NCBI GenBank assembly: GCA_964435165.1
Contig: CAYSXY010000020.1
Span: forward strand, 1 to 34,746
Direction of reading: 5' to 3'
DNA from: CAYSXY01 sp964435165
GTDB lineage: Bacteria > Pseudomonadota > Alphaproteobacteria > Rickettsiales > RI-342
DNA: 34,746 nt
Position 1 is the first letter of the stretch. Every line of letters begins with the position of its first letter. The notes under the pieces were generated by a model. That model had not been told where the DNA came from and searched no databases. It was given only the letters and a program-made list of their open reading frames with translations. Shown here one piece after another: positions 8,379 through 16,917 of this stretch. The position numbers and the translations under genes were made by a program.

Positions 8379-8417
8379 AGAAAGGCCCGCCATAAAGCGA
8401 GCCTTTCTCTTTTTTTT
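8379..8417. terminator. Bidirectional hairpin terminator after groEL
   Basis: The stem AGAAAGGC (8379-8386) pairs perfectly with GCCTTTCT (8401-8408), extended inward by a few G-C pairs. It is followed on the plus strand by CTTTTTTTT and on the minus strand by a looser T-rich run. It sits 21 bases beyond the groEL stop codon, so its job is probably to end groESL transcription and limit read-through into the gene at 8306. Confidence 0.8.
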
Positions 8418-8437
8418 AATGGGTCATGTGGTTGGGA

Positions 8438-10099
8438 TCAAAAGCCCATGCCACCCATTCCACCCATGCCGCCCATGGCATCCATGCCGCCGGACGCATT
8501 GTCGTTGGACGCATTGTCGTCTGGAATATCGGCGACCAGAGCTTCCGTTGTGATCATCAGACCAGCAACAGATGCGGCATCCTGCAGCGCGGTGCGCACG
8601 ACTTTCGTCGGGTCGATAATACCGGCTTTGATCAGGTCAACATATTCCAGCTTCTGTGCATCGAAACCATAGCTGGTATCTTTGCTTTCCAGCAGCTTGC
8701 CTGCAACCACGGCACCGTCGATACCGGCATTTTCAACAATCTGACGCAGCGGCGCCTGCAGCGCACGCTTCACGATGTTGATTCCGGCCTTCTGGTCTTC
8801 GTTGGTTGCATCCAGCTTGTCGAGATCACGCGACGCGTAAAGAAGCGTGGTACCACCGCCCGGCACGATGCCTTCTTCCACGGCAGCACGGGTTGCGTGC
8901 AGCGCGTCTTCAACACGGTCTTTCTTCTCTTTCACTTCCACTTCCGATGCACCGCCTACTTTGAGCACGGCAACACCGCCTGCCAGTTTCGCCAGGCGCT
9001 CCTGCAGTTTTTCGCGGTCGTAATCCGAGGTAGTGTCTTCGATTTGCGCACGAATCTGCGAAACGCGAGCATCGATATCTTTCTTCGTGCCTACGCCATC
9101 GACGATCGTGGTATCTTCTTTAGTAATTACCACTTTCTTGGCCGAACCGAGCATATCCGGGCGAACATTCTCAAGTTTGATGCCGAGATCTTCGCTCACC
9201 AGCTGACCACCGGTCAAAATCGCGATATCTTCAAGCATCGCTTTACGACGATCGCCAAAGCCCGGGGCTTTCACAGCAGCAACTTTGAGGCCACCGCGTA
9301 GTTTGTTCACCACCAGCGTGGCCAACGCTTCGCCTTCGACATCTTCAGCAATAATCAACAGCGGACGCTGCGATTGCACGACGGACTCCAGCAGCGGCAG
9401 CATAGGCTGCAGGCCGGAGAGCTTTTTCTCAAAGAGGAGAATAAACGGATTTTCCAGCTCAACGGTCATCTTTTCAGAGTTGGTCACGAAGTAAGGCGAC
9501 AGATAGCCACGGTCGAACATCATACCTTCGACAACATCGACTTCAAAATCGATGCCTTTGGCTTCTTCTACCGTGATCACGCCTTCTTTACCGACACGCT
9601 CCATCGCTTCGGCGATTTTGGTACCAATTTCGGCATCGCCATTGGCGGAGATCGTACCAACCTGACCAATTTCTTCCTGCGACTTCACATTTTTCGATTT
9701 CTTGTGAATTGAATCGACAACCGTATTGACCGCCAGATCAATACCACGCTTGAGATCCATCGGGTTCATACCGGCGGCAACGGCTTTCGCGCCTTCGCGC
9801 ACAATTGCCTGAGCCAGAACAGTCGCAGTGGTAGTACCATCGCCTGCCAGATCATTCGTTTTGCTGGCAACTTCGCGCACCATTTGCGCACCCATGTTCT
9901 GGAACTTATCTTTCAGCTCAATCTCTTTTGCAACCGACACACCATCTTTGGTGATGCGCGGCGCGCCGAACGATTTATCCAGCACCACATTACGGCCTTT
10001 AGGGCCGAGTGTAACCTTTACTGCGTTGGCGAGAATATCTACGCCTTTGAGAATTTCTTCGCGTGCACCTGCACCGAAATGAACTTGTTTCGCACCCAT
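8438..10099 (-). CDS. groEL: Chaperonin GroEL (60 kDa, Hsp60)
   Basis: ATP-driven protein-folding chamber that works with GroES in the cytoplasm. The 553-residue product has the ATP-binding LGPKGRNVVLD and GDGTTTATVLAQ motifs near residues 32-100, the apical segment EGMMFDRGYLSPYF, and the flexible Gly-Gly-Met tail (GGMGGMGGMGF) that lines the cavity. An AAGGAG ribosome site precedes the ATG at 10099. It follows groES by 36 bases and ends just before the hairpin terminator at 8379-8417. The standard groES-groEL pair; the region is also covered by long antisense ORFs, which I consider shadows. Confidence 0.99.
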   Translation of the reverse strand: MGAKQVHFGAGAREEILKGVDILANAVKVTLGPKGRNVVLDKSFGAPRITKDGVSVAKEIELKDKFQNMGAQMVREVASKTNDLAGDGTTTATVLAQAIVREGAKAVAAGMNPMDLKRGIDLAVNTVVDSIHKKSKNVKSQEEIGQVGTISANGDAEIGTKIAEAMERVGKEGVITVEEAKGIDFEVDVVEGMMFDRGYLSPYFVTNSEKMTVELENPFILLFEKKLSGLQPMLPLLESVVQSQRPLLIIAEDVEGEALATLVVNKLRGGLKVAAVKAPGFGDRRKAMLEDIAILTGGQLVSEDLGIKLENVRPDMLGSAKKVVITKEDTTIVDGVGTKKDIDARVSQIRAQIEDTTSDYDREKLQERLAKLAGGVAVLKVGGASEVEVKEKKDRVEDALHATRAAVEEGIVPGGGTTLLYASRDLDKLDATNEDQKAGINIVKRALQAPLRQIVENAGIDGAVVAGKLLESKDTSYGFDAQKLEYVDLIKAGIIDPTKVVRTALQDAASVAGLMITTEALVADIPDDNASNDNASGGMDAMGGMGGMGGMGF

Positions 10100-10135
10100 G
10101 ATGTTACTCCTTCAATTAGGTGATTTTCTTGTTGA

Positions 10136-10450
10136 TTAAGCAGCTTTTTTTGCTGAAGCCGATCCTTCAATCACGCCCATAATGTCGGACTCTTTCATGA
10201 TCAGATATTCCGTACCGTCGAGCTTGACTTCGGTGCCTGACCATTTGCCGAACAGGATGACATCGCCTGCTTTAACATCCAGCGGACGTAGCTTGCCATT
10301 ATCGTCATACGTACCCGTACCCACTGCTTTAATTAAGCCTTGCATGGGCTTTTCTTTCGCGCTGTCCGGGATGATGATGCCGCCGGATGTGGTTTCCTCT
10401 TCATCCAGACGCTCAACCAACACACGATCATGTAATGGTCTGATTTTCAT
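10136..10450 (-). CDS. groES: Co-chaperonin GroES (10 kDa, Hsp10)
   Basis: Forms the heptameric lid of the GroEL chamber. The 104-residue product starts MKIRPLHDRVLVERL and contains the mobile loop ETTSGGIIIPDSAKEKP that contacts GroEL. I start it at the ATG ending at 10450, which has a GGAGG site eight bases upstream; an ATG at 10495 would add 15 residues unlike the family. A short Ala/Lys tail (SASAKKAA) extends slightly beyond the usual end. The first gene of the heat-shock operon, preceded by a sigma-32-like promoter. Confidence 0.98.
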   Translation of the reverse strand: MKIRPLHDRVLVERLDEEETTSGGIIIPDSAKEKPMQGLIKAVGTGTYDDNGKLRPLDVKAGDVILFGKWSGTEVKLDGTEYLIMKESDIMGVIEGSASAKKAA

Positions 10451-10483
10451 TGTTTTTGCCTCCAACTTGGCGGTTAAATATGT

Positions 10484-10511
10484 GATAACTCTCATTTATA
10501 TGTGAGTTACC
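10484..10511. promoter_or_regulatory. Imperfect palindrome in the groES leader
   Basis: TAACTC (10486-10491) and GAGTTA (10504-10509) form an inverted repeat with a 12-base AT-rich centre, just inside the predicted groESL transcript. It could be an operator or a weak leader hairpin. It does not match the CIRCE element bound by HrcA, whose halves are TTAGCACTC and GAGTGCTAA nine bases apart. Confidence 0.4.
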
Positions 10512-10529
10512 GATAATCTGTGGAATTGC

Positions 10530-10558
10530 AGGTAGGGTCGGCAAGCAGATATTTCAAG
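10530..10558 (-). promoter_or_regulatory. Sigma-32 (RpoH)-like heat-shock promoter of groESL
   Basis: On the minus strand CTTGAA (10553-10558) is followed after 15 bases by CCCTACCT (10530-10537), close to the RpoH consensus CTTGAA / CCCCATNT. Transcription would begin near 10523, leaving a leader of about 70 bases before groES. Assigned by eye from the consensus. Confidence 0.65.
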
Positions 10559-10708
10559 GGTATCCGGTAAAAAAAATCATTTTTTCATGCAGATTAGTGG
10601 ATCACAGAGTTTAAAGCACCACTCTATGTATAAATTTCAGGCTATTATACCCCTGATTCCGGTGACATATGCCTTTTAACGCTGCTTATTGTCATCGAAT
10701 CGTCATAT

Positions 10709-10738
10709 TTGAAGTATAAAGTCAATATGGGATATTAT
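10709..10738 (+). promoter_or_regulatory. Candidate sigma-70-type promoter of the 987-residue protein gene
   Basis: TTGAAG (10709-10714) and TATTAT (10733-10738) are 18 bases apart in an AT-rich stretch, placing a transcript start about 28 bases before the ATG at 10773. It lies back to back with the groESL promoter. The remainder of 10559-10708 shows no gene. Confidence 0.4.
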
Positions 10739-10772
10739 ATTATAAAGCAAATCAATAGAATATGATGCGCGC

Positions 10773-13736
10773 ATGAACAATGACATGACCCCATATATGA
10801 TGCCATCCGAGCGCTCCACTGCGGCAGCGCTGTTGGCCGGGTATGTCCGCTCCAAACGACTGGCAACGGGGGATGCCGAGCGCTGGTCATTATTCAATCC
10901 ACCTAAAGGTGCGGGTGACAGCCACCAAAAATATCTGTTTGCCGAATATTTTGCCGATACGATCGCCCTGACAATTGTCTGGATGATGAGTACCGGGCAG
11001 TTGCGCTCCATCGATGACGCATTCAAAGAACAAATGCGCGAAAAAGTGCTGAATAAGACCTTTGAGAAAGTTGCCACCCGCATGACGGAGATGGAACTCA
11101 ATGTCAGTGACGCTAACCGCCATGTGATTGAAGACGAATCATCTGACTATTCACGACAATATCGCGAAGCGTATGACAAAAACTACCAGGCAATGGTGAG
11201 TCAGCGGACCAACCTGTTTTACTTATTTGCCGGCGGCAGTTTTTTTGGCAACCTACTCTACCAGCGTATTCATGATTATGTGAACGATAATGAACCGACA
11301 CCGATAACGGAAAAACTGCTGGCGAAAACGGCAACCGTCGCCGCCACCTACATGCTGGTTGATGTAGCGCGGCGTAATGAATTTACACGGCCATTCATCC
11401 ACCAGCTTGATTATCTCCTCGGTAGCGCCTTGACTAATTTACCCAAGCTGTTCGTCCATCCTGCTGCTTATGCGGCCGATATTACTCGCTATATGCCGGA
11501 GCGCGTGCGGCGTGCATTACCGCAACGCATTCAGGAAATGCATGAAAACCCGCCAGAGACGGAAGGTATCCTAAACTTTTTCGGCAGAAAGCGCGAAGGC
11601 ACGCGCACCCTGTCTGAGGATCGGGATGATACGATTCTCTTCTCTTTTAATGAGCATCTGCACTTACCGAAATTTGGTGTGAAGGCCCGCCCGGTTGAAA
11701 AAAACATGAAACTCAACAATATGGCGGCGGAAAGTAGCCTGACCTTGATCGCCAAAGGCGAGAATGAAGAGAGAGTGCCTCATCTGTACACCATTGAAGA
11801 AGTGATCCGGTCTTTTTATCGCTATGTTGAGGCGCAAGTGCTGGCCAGGCATGACATGACGGAAGCAGCGTTAGACGCCATGCCTCCTCGCAAGCAGAGT
11901 ATGATTCGCTCAGAAATTCGTCACCATTTTATTCAAACCTTCTTCCCGGCACAAGACCCCGCCAAGGCTAAGCAACTAAACTTGCGTGAAGGCTATCTCA
12001 ATGTGAACCAGCGCGGGCTGGATGTATACAACCTGACACGTGGGCTTGAAAAAGGAAAATTTATCGACACGCTGGTGACTGAAGTCAGTCGATTCCGAAT
12101 ACGCAACGCAGAATCGCTTGAGCATAATTTAACACGCGCGGTGATCGACATGCGCGCACGCGGCTACACTTATGTGGTGAAAGATGATGCCGACAAGCCC
12201 TATAGCATTGAACGATATTCGACTATTGACCCGGAAACAGGCCATCCGCAATATGATGAGGCTGGAGAGTATGGCGGACAATTTGCCGAGGCATTCGCGC
12301 ATGCAGACCCCTTTGCCGATACAGCGATTAATGTCTTGCGACACAATTATAAATCTAATGCCCTCGATCATTTTATCGAGTTGTTAGACTACCTGGCTGA
12401 CACGTTTGACCGCATTGATGACCGCACCATGAAACAACGCGATAGATTGCTGGAACGTATCAGTGAGCGTTCAGAAGCACGACATATGGAGGTTGTTGTC
12501 CATGATCTCATGATTGACAGCCATATGGAACAGTTAGCTTACCGCGATGGTGTGCTACGCGCGATTGAACAACTGGCCCTGCATTATCATGACTATCGAG
12601 AAAAGTTAGGGGATAAACGCCACAGCGATGACCCTTATGACAAGCTAGCAACGCTAGAGCATAAGCGGATTTTTGCAGATGACTTGTTTGTTGGAAAAGG
12701 TGTGGCACGAAATGTGCGCCCAATGATCGCGATATTGGATGAATCTCGCGCATTTAGGCTGGTTGATCATGCGCGCACTGCCTCAGATGTGACCGTAGAT
12801 AAAGAAGCAGAAAAGAAAGCGCGTGACAGTGTGATCAAAGAAAATACCCGCTTATTTGGCGCAACGATGGTCAACCTGCTCATTCTCGTCGACCCGCTGG
12901 GGGCGCGTATTAACGGCTTTGCCCAGATGCATTTGATGGAATGGCGTTATAAACGCATTTTGAATCGCTACACACGCTTTAGCGAAAAGCTGGACTTTGC
13001 AGGCGCTCCGGAATTCTCACTGGAACGCTTGATGGAACTCTATGAGATTCGCGAGCGCGATGGCCAGAGTATGTCGCGCAAAGAGCGCAGGGAGATGCGC
13101 TCATTGGAACAAACATTCGACAAGGCGGCACAGGACTTCCAAAAACTGGCGGGGCACACCGACCGCTTGCTGGGAGCATTTGAACAGGGGAAAATTTCAA
13201 ATGCCAATCTGCGCCTGCTTAAAGACATGCTACCGGTCGTCGCAGGAGATGTGGCACTGCTGGACGAAATGGAGCGCGAAGGCCGGGGTGAGCTTGTGGA
13301 ACGTATTGAGCGCCTGGTACCCAAGCTTGGCGTAATGTTACCCTCTCTGGTAGAGCGCAAAGCCAGACGTGACGGCTATGCAGAAGCCAGCGCACGTAGT
13401 GATCAGACCCTGCAAGGGCTTAGCCAAGCTACCAGCCCCTTGCCGCAAGGAAGTACCACGCCAGATAGGCATCTACCCCAAACTGCCAGCCAGCACACGC
13501 AAGCAGCCGATACCAGTGAAGGGTTGGATGCATTACTGCAACAGCTAGCAGCCGAAAGGCAGGAACGCCAGCGCATGGAGAAAGTGGTAACATCCAACAA
13601 TGTCGAGATGCGTGAATTGCAGCAACGTATTGATCAGCTCGAAGGATTAGTGCGCCAGCATCTGGGCACCACTTCCGCTACAGAAGAAACTTTAGCCAGC
13701 ACGATGCATGCCCCGAAGCCTCCTCTACATTCATAA
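10773..13736 (+). CDS. Large hypothetical protein, 987 residues, no recognised domain
   Basis: I do not recognise this protein. It is rich in charged, probably helical sequence, with no N-terminal signal peptide. Hydrophobic stretches lie near residues 58-75, 147-166, 185-200 and 693-712; they are short or interrupted, so stable membrane insertion is uncertain. Residues about 800-850 form a highly charged helical block (SRKERREMRSLEQTF). Residues about 870-912 are Gln/Thr/Ser/Pro-rich linker, and 916-963 form a strong coiled-coil candidate (heptad Leu pattern, LLQQLAAERQERQRME). The full-length open frame and ordinary base composition make it surely coding. It stands alone between groESL (divergent) and hflX (convergent). 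The ribosome site before 10773 is weak. Confidence 0.85.
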   Translation: MNNDMTPYMMPSERSTAAALLAGYVRSKRLATGDAERWSLFNPPKGAGDSHQKYLFAEYFADTIALTIVWMMSTGQLRSIDDAFKEQMREKVLNKTFEKVATRMTEMELNVSDANRHVIEDESSDYSRQYREAYDKNYQAMVSQRTNLFYLFAGGSFFGNLLYQRIHDYVNDNEPTPITEKLLAKTATVAATYMLVDVARRNEFTRPFIHQLDYLLGSALTNLPKLFVHPAAYAADITRYMPERVRRALPQRIQEMHENPPETEGILNFFGRKREGTRTLSEDRDDTILFSFNEHLHLPKFGVKARPVEKNMKLNNMAAESSLTLIAKGENEERVPHLYTIEEVIRSFYRYVEAQVLARHDMTEAALDAMPPRKQSMIRSEIRHHFIQTFFPAQDPAKAKQLNLREGYLNVNQRGLDVYNLTRGLEKGKFIDTLVTEVSRFRIRNAESLEHNLTRAVIDMRARGYTYVVKDDADKPYSIERYSTIDPETGHPQYDEAGEYGGQFAEAFAHADPFADTAINVLRHNYKSNALDHFIELLDYLADTFDRIDDRTMKQRDRLLERISERSEARHMEVVVHDLMIDSHMEQLAYRDGVLRAIEQLALHYHDYREKLGDKRHSDDPYDKLATLEHKRIFADDLFVGKGVARNVRPMIAILDESRAFRLVDHARTASDVTVDKEAEKKARDSVIKENTRLFGATMVNLLILVDPLGARINGFAQMHLMEWRYKRILNRYTRFSEKLDFAGAPEFSLERLMELYEIRERDGQSMSRKERREMRSLEQTFDKAAQDFQKLAGHTDRLLGAFEQGKISNANLRLLKDMLPVVAGDVALLDEMEREGRGELVERIERLVPKLGVMLPSLVERKARRDGYAEASARSDQTLQGLSQATSPLPQGSTTPDRHLPQTASQHTQAADTSEGLDALLQQLAAERQERQRMEKVVTSNNVEMRELQQRIDQLEGLVRQHLGTTSATEETLASTMHAPKPPLHS

Positions 13737-13828
13737 TTCCTCACTGTAGGGTATCTTTATTGTAGTAGGCCGTAAGTGCGACCCGCTGCATGTTTGGGGC
13801 GTAAGCCTTAGTGGCGTGTGAACGTACG

Positions 13829-15142
13829 CTAATCACCAAATTGCGATTGATAACGCGCCCAATCTTCCGGCGCGATCAGTAGATCCAGTTCGATTGCATT
13901 TTCCGTAAAACTCTCCTGCGTAATGGTTGCATGTTGGTGCAACCAGGCACGTGCTTTGCCTGCCTCCGGCGACAATGCGATCTGGTAGCGCTGATACTGT
14001 GACTGTATCGCCTGATCAATCATGACCAACAGCCCTTCCACCCCCTCGCCTTCAATCGCTGAGAGCGCCACTGTTGGTTGCTCTGCATGCGCAGCTTTTT
14101 CCCGCAACTGTTGATATTCCTCGGCTTCCAGTAAATCGATTTTATTCCATGCCTCAATCACTGCCGGGCCATCCTGCTCCGTTATTCCTAATGTGGTGAG
14201 AACATGGCGCACATCCTGATATTGATGCTCGGTTTGTGGATGTGCAATATCCCGGACATGAATGAGGATATCGGCTTCCAGCACTTCTTCCAATGTAGCG
14301 CGGAAGGCGGCGATTAACTGGGTTGGCAAATCGGAAATAAAACCAACCGTGTCCGATAATATCACCTCCACACCTGAAGGCAGCCTGACCTGCCGCATGG
14401 TTGGGTCGAGCGTTGCAAAGAGCAGATCCTCGGCCATCACCTTCTCACCTGTCAAACGGTTGAACAGGCTTGATTTGCCTGCATTGGTATAACCAACCAG
14501 CGCCACTACGGGATAGGGCACGTCGCGGCGTGTTTTACGATGCAGATGACGCGTGCGTCGCACTTTTTCGAGCTGCGCCTCCAGTTTACGGATACGATCC
14601 TGAATCAAACGCCGGTCCAGCTCAATCTGCCGCTCCCCCGGCCCACCCATGAAACCGGCCCCACCGCGCTGACGCTCCAGGTGTGTCCAGGATCGTACCA
14701 GGCGGCTTTTTTGATACATTTGTGAAGCCAGTTCCACCTGAAGTCGTCCTTCACGAGTACGGGCACGCTGGCCAAATATATCCAGAATCAGTTGCGTACG
14801 GTCGATGACCTTGCAGGAAAGCGCACGCTCGAGATTGCGCTGCTGCAATGGGGTAAGTGCGGCATTGACGATCAGTACCGCGATGTGTTGGTCATCTAGT
14901 TGCTCGCGTAGTCGCGCAACAATCCCACTCCCGAACAAAGTTGCAGGTACAGTTTGACGCAGACGAATGATTTCGCCGCCGCATATATCGAGCGGCAGCG
15001 CGTGGGACAACGCTGTAAATTCGTCATGGCGCGCTTCTGGCGACCAGCGAATATCACTATGCTGAGCCCCTTCGGGAAGTACGGGCGTGACGAGATACAC
15101 ACGATCCGGAGGGCGATGTGTAGCATGCTCATGCTGTGGCAT
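13829..15142 (-). CDS. hflX: GTPase HflX (ribosome-splitting/rescue factor)
   Basis: Translation-factor-class GTPase that binds the 50S subunit and, in studied bacteria, splits stalled or heat-damaged ribosomes. The 437-residue product has the HflX N-terminal domain, the glycine-rich linker GGAGFMGGPGERQIE, then the G domain: P-loop GYTNAGKSS at 217-225, G3 DTVGF at 264-268 and G4 NKID at 333-336. A C-terminal domain follows. An AGGGA site precedes the ATG at 15142. It lies 34 bases after hfq, the common alphaproteobacterial arrangement, and the two are probably co-transcribed. The 92 bases between it and the convergent 987-residue gene show no clear terminator. Confidence 0.97.
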   Translation of the reverse strand: MPQHEHATHRPPDRVYLVTPVLPEGAQHSDIRWSPEARHDEFTALSHALPLDICGGEIIRLRQTVPATLFGSGIVARLREQLDDQHIAVLIVNAALTPLQQRNLERALSCKVIDRTQLILDIFGQRARTREGRLQVELASQMYQKSRLVRSWTHLERQRGGAGFMGGPGERQIELDRRLIQDRIRKLEAQLEKVRRTRHLHRKTRRDVPYPVVALVGYTNAGKSSLFNRLTGEKVMAEDLLFATLDPTMRQVRLPSGVEVILSDTVGFISDLPTQLIAAFRATLEEVLEADILIHVRDIAHPQTEHQYQDVRHVLTTLGITEQDGPAVIEAWNKIDLLEAEEYQQLREKAAHAEQPTVALSAIEGEGVEGLLVMIDQAIQSQYQRYQIALSPEAGKARAWLHQHATITQESFTENAIELDLLIAPEDWARYQSQFGD

Positions 15143-15176
15143 GGAATGATTCCCTGCCTATATGGACATTGACGGG

Positions 15177-15485
15177 TTAATAGACTTCTTCTTCGTAGAG
15201 CTCTTCGCTGCTGTGCTCACTTTGATAATCTTCTTCACTACCCGCATGCTCAACACCAAAATCTTCCGGCGTTAGCGGAGCAGATGGTACGACCGTTGCG
15301 ATCGCGTGTTTATAGATCAGCTGTGTCAGCGGACCGCGACGTAGTGTCACACAGAAACTATCAAAACTACCGATCACTCCCTGTAGCTTGACGCCATTGA
15401 TCAGGTAAACCGTTACCGGAAGTTTTTTCTTACGCAGTACATTCAAAAAGAAATCTTGAAAGTTCTGATTTTTATCTGCCCTCAT
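15177..15485 (-). CDS. hfq: RNA chaperone Hfq with acidic C-terminal tail
   Basis: Hexameric Sm-like protein that pairs small RNAs with mRNAs. The 102-residue product has the Sm1 core NFQDFFLNVLRKKKLPVTVY...NGVKLQG and the Sm2 motif YKHAIATVVPS. I start it at the ATG ending at 15485, which has an AGAGG site six bases upstream; an earlier in-frame ATG at 15527 would add 14 basic residues unlike Hfq. The tail after residue 70 is strongly acidic (SEEDYQSEHSSEELYEEEVY), longer and more acidic than the tails of many alphaproteobacterial Hfq proteins as I recall them. Acidic Hfq tails can modulate RNA release. Confidence 0.97.
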   Translation of the reverse strand: MRADKNQNFQDFFLNVLRKKKLPVTVYLINGVKLQGVIGSFDSFCVTLRRGPLTQLIYKHAIATVVPSAPLTPEDFGVEHAGSEEDYQSEHSSEELYEEEVY

Positions 15486-15535
15486 TGGGAACCTCTTTTT
15501 ATTGTGGCGCAGCATTAGCACATGCACTGTGTATG

Positions 15536-15564
15536 TAATTAGCTGCTGTTGCTGTCTTTTTCAA
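15536..15564 (-). promoter_or_regulatory. Candidate sigma-70-type promoter of hfq-hflX
   Basis: On the minus strand TTGAAA (15559-15564) and TAATTA (15536-15541) are 17 bases apart, about 50 bases before the hfq ATG. The 164-base gap from the UspA-like gene otherwise holds only T-rich sequence. Confidence 0.4.
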
Positions 15565-15649
15565 CCGATGTTTTGGATTAATCTACTCTTTTTTTCAATC
15601 CTGTTGAAATAGCAGTCTTTATCATCTCATGCACGTGTATTTTTGAACA

Positions 15650-16123
15650 TCACCCCAATGCTTCAATTTGTTGATCTGTTAAATTGCCGGGCACCACGAT
15701 CATCGGCACCTGAACGCGCCTGCCCAACTGCTTTGCAACGGCAGCAATCAACTCCGTGCGGCCATCACCATCCGGTGATGCACCCAGAATCAACATATTA
15801 GCATCTACATCTTCTTCCGTCGCCGTAATAATCTCTTCCTGAAGCACCCCTTCACGCAGAATCAGGCACGGTATGAGCCCATATTCTTCTTGTATTTGCT
15901 CTGCCATGCGTTGCAGCAGCATCGTCCCTTCCCGGCGCTTTTCCTCCCGCATTTTGCCGGCAACGGATTTAAGCCCCTGATAGTCCGAGGGCTCCAGAAT
16001 ATGGAGAACATCAAGACGTCCCTGACGCCGCTGAGCACGCAGCGCAGCAAAACGCAATGCCACACGGGCATGGTCGGTATCGTCCACACACACCAGAAAT
16101 TTAACGGGGGCATGCGCGTTCAT
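15650..16123 (-). CDS. Universal stress protein (UspA)-like
   Basis: Soluble alpha/beta protein of the Usp superfamily, 157 residues. It begins with the Usp strand-loop VKFLVCVDDTDHARVALRFAAL. Near the C-terminus it has a LILGASPDGDGRTELIAAVAKQL segment followed by VPMIVVPG. The typical ATP-binding spacing G-x2-G-x9-G-S/T is not clearly met, so it may not bind ATP. I start it at the ATG ending at 16123 (GGGAGG site eight bases upstream). It is 20 bases after the TIGR02186-type gene, completing a permease / periplasmic protein / Usp trio. The stress link is inferred from family only. Confidence 0.85.
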   Translation of the reverse strand: MNAHAPVKFLVCVDDTDHARVALRFAALRAQRRQGRLDVLHILEPSDYQGLKSVAGKMREEKRREGTMLLQRMAEQIQEEYGLIPCLILREGVLQEEIITATEEDVDANMLILGASPDGDGRTELIAAVAKQLGRRVQVPMIVVPGNLTDQQIEALG

Positions 16124-16143
16124 GGCCAATCCTCCCTTTATCC

Positions 16144-16917
16144 TTATAGCTTTCTGAATATCACGCTGGCAGCCCAACCACCAGCTAATGCTACGGCAAT
16201 CGCCATAATGCCATAGAGGAGCGGGCTATTATGCGCGAGGTCGAACATAAATGCATCCATTCCACGCTTTTCCACAACAAGCGGAATAGATTGCATCCCA
16301 ACCAGCCTATTATTTTCAACCAAATAGATTTCTGCCGTATAGCGGCCTCGCGGGATACTATCCGGAAAAGGGATGATCTGCTTAAATAACGTCTCTCCCA
16401 TAAATGTCACAGCCTGCGCCTCCGTACGATAGAGCCCTTCTTGCTGCTGTTCCCGAACAAATGCCTGCCATAGACTGTCGCGCGGCAAGGTTGCGCCGAT
16501 AGTGTGGGATTGCGTACCCCAGCGCAAATCCAGATTATCCGGCAAGGTCAGCCTCGCCCATTCGGCCATCGATAATGTTGAGGCCATAAAATAATAATAT
16601 GGTACAGACTCAAAACGCTCTGCATCCCGATTCACCCAAATGCCGGCATAGCGTGCTTTGCGGCGCACTGTAATATTTGCGCTGGGTCCGCGCACGACCA
16701 GAATAATATCTCCGATATCGTTGCGTGCGCCAAACAGAAGAATATCGGTGCCGGTGAATGCCGAATCTATCAGAATACGGTGCTGCGCGAGATCAGAGAT
16801 AATGGGTTTGGCAAAAGCTGGCGCGGCGAACACAAGCAAAGCCAATAACACCAACCCCGCCCTGCAATACGTCAGAACAATGGCAGATAGCAGTCTACGC
16901 ACATGACTGCGTGTCAC
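16144..16917 (-). CDS. TIGR02186 / Alph_Pro_TM family membrane-anchored protein
   Basis: Uncharacterised family largely confined to alphaproteobacteria, typically found beside a TSUP permease, as here. The 257-residue product has an N-terminal signal (hydrophobic to about residue 35, ending AFA-KP). A predicted periplasmic domain follows, with GTDILLFGARNDIGDIILVVRGP and AGIWVNRD, and a single C-terminal membrane helix (LLYGIMAIAVALAGGWAASVIF) with a short basic end. The start is GTG at 16917, overlapping the permease stop (GTGA), so translation is coupled. The role is unknown; gene linkage suggests it assists the permease. Confidence 0.85.
   Translation of the reverse strand: MTRSHVRRLLSAIVLTYCRAGLVLLALLVFAAPAFAKPIISDLAQHRILIDSAFTGTDILLFGARNDIGDIILVVRGPSANITVRRKARYAGIWVNRDAERFESVPYYYFMASTLSMAEWARLTLPDNLDLRWGTQSHTIGATLPRDSLWQAFVREQQQEGLYRTEAQAVTFMGETLFKQIIPFPDSIPRGRYTAEIYLVENNRLVGMQSIPLVVEKRGMDAFMFDLAHNSPLLYGIMAIAVALAGGWAASVIFRKL

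Noticed and set aside
8426..9301. 291-codon frame antisense to groEL
   Set aside because: It is a shadow of biased codon use in groEL; the predicted protein has no family features and no ribosome site.
10484..10511. CIRCE/HrcA operator at groESL
   Set aside because: The palindrome halves (TAACTC/GAGTTA) and 12-base spacing do not match the CIRCE consensus with nine-base spacing.
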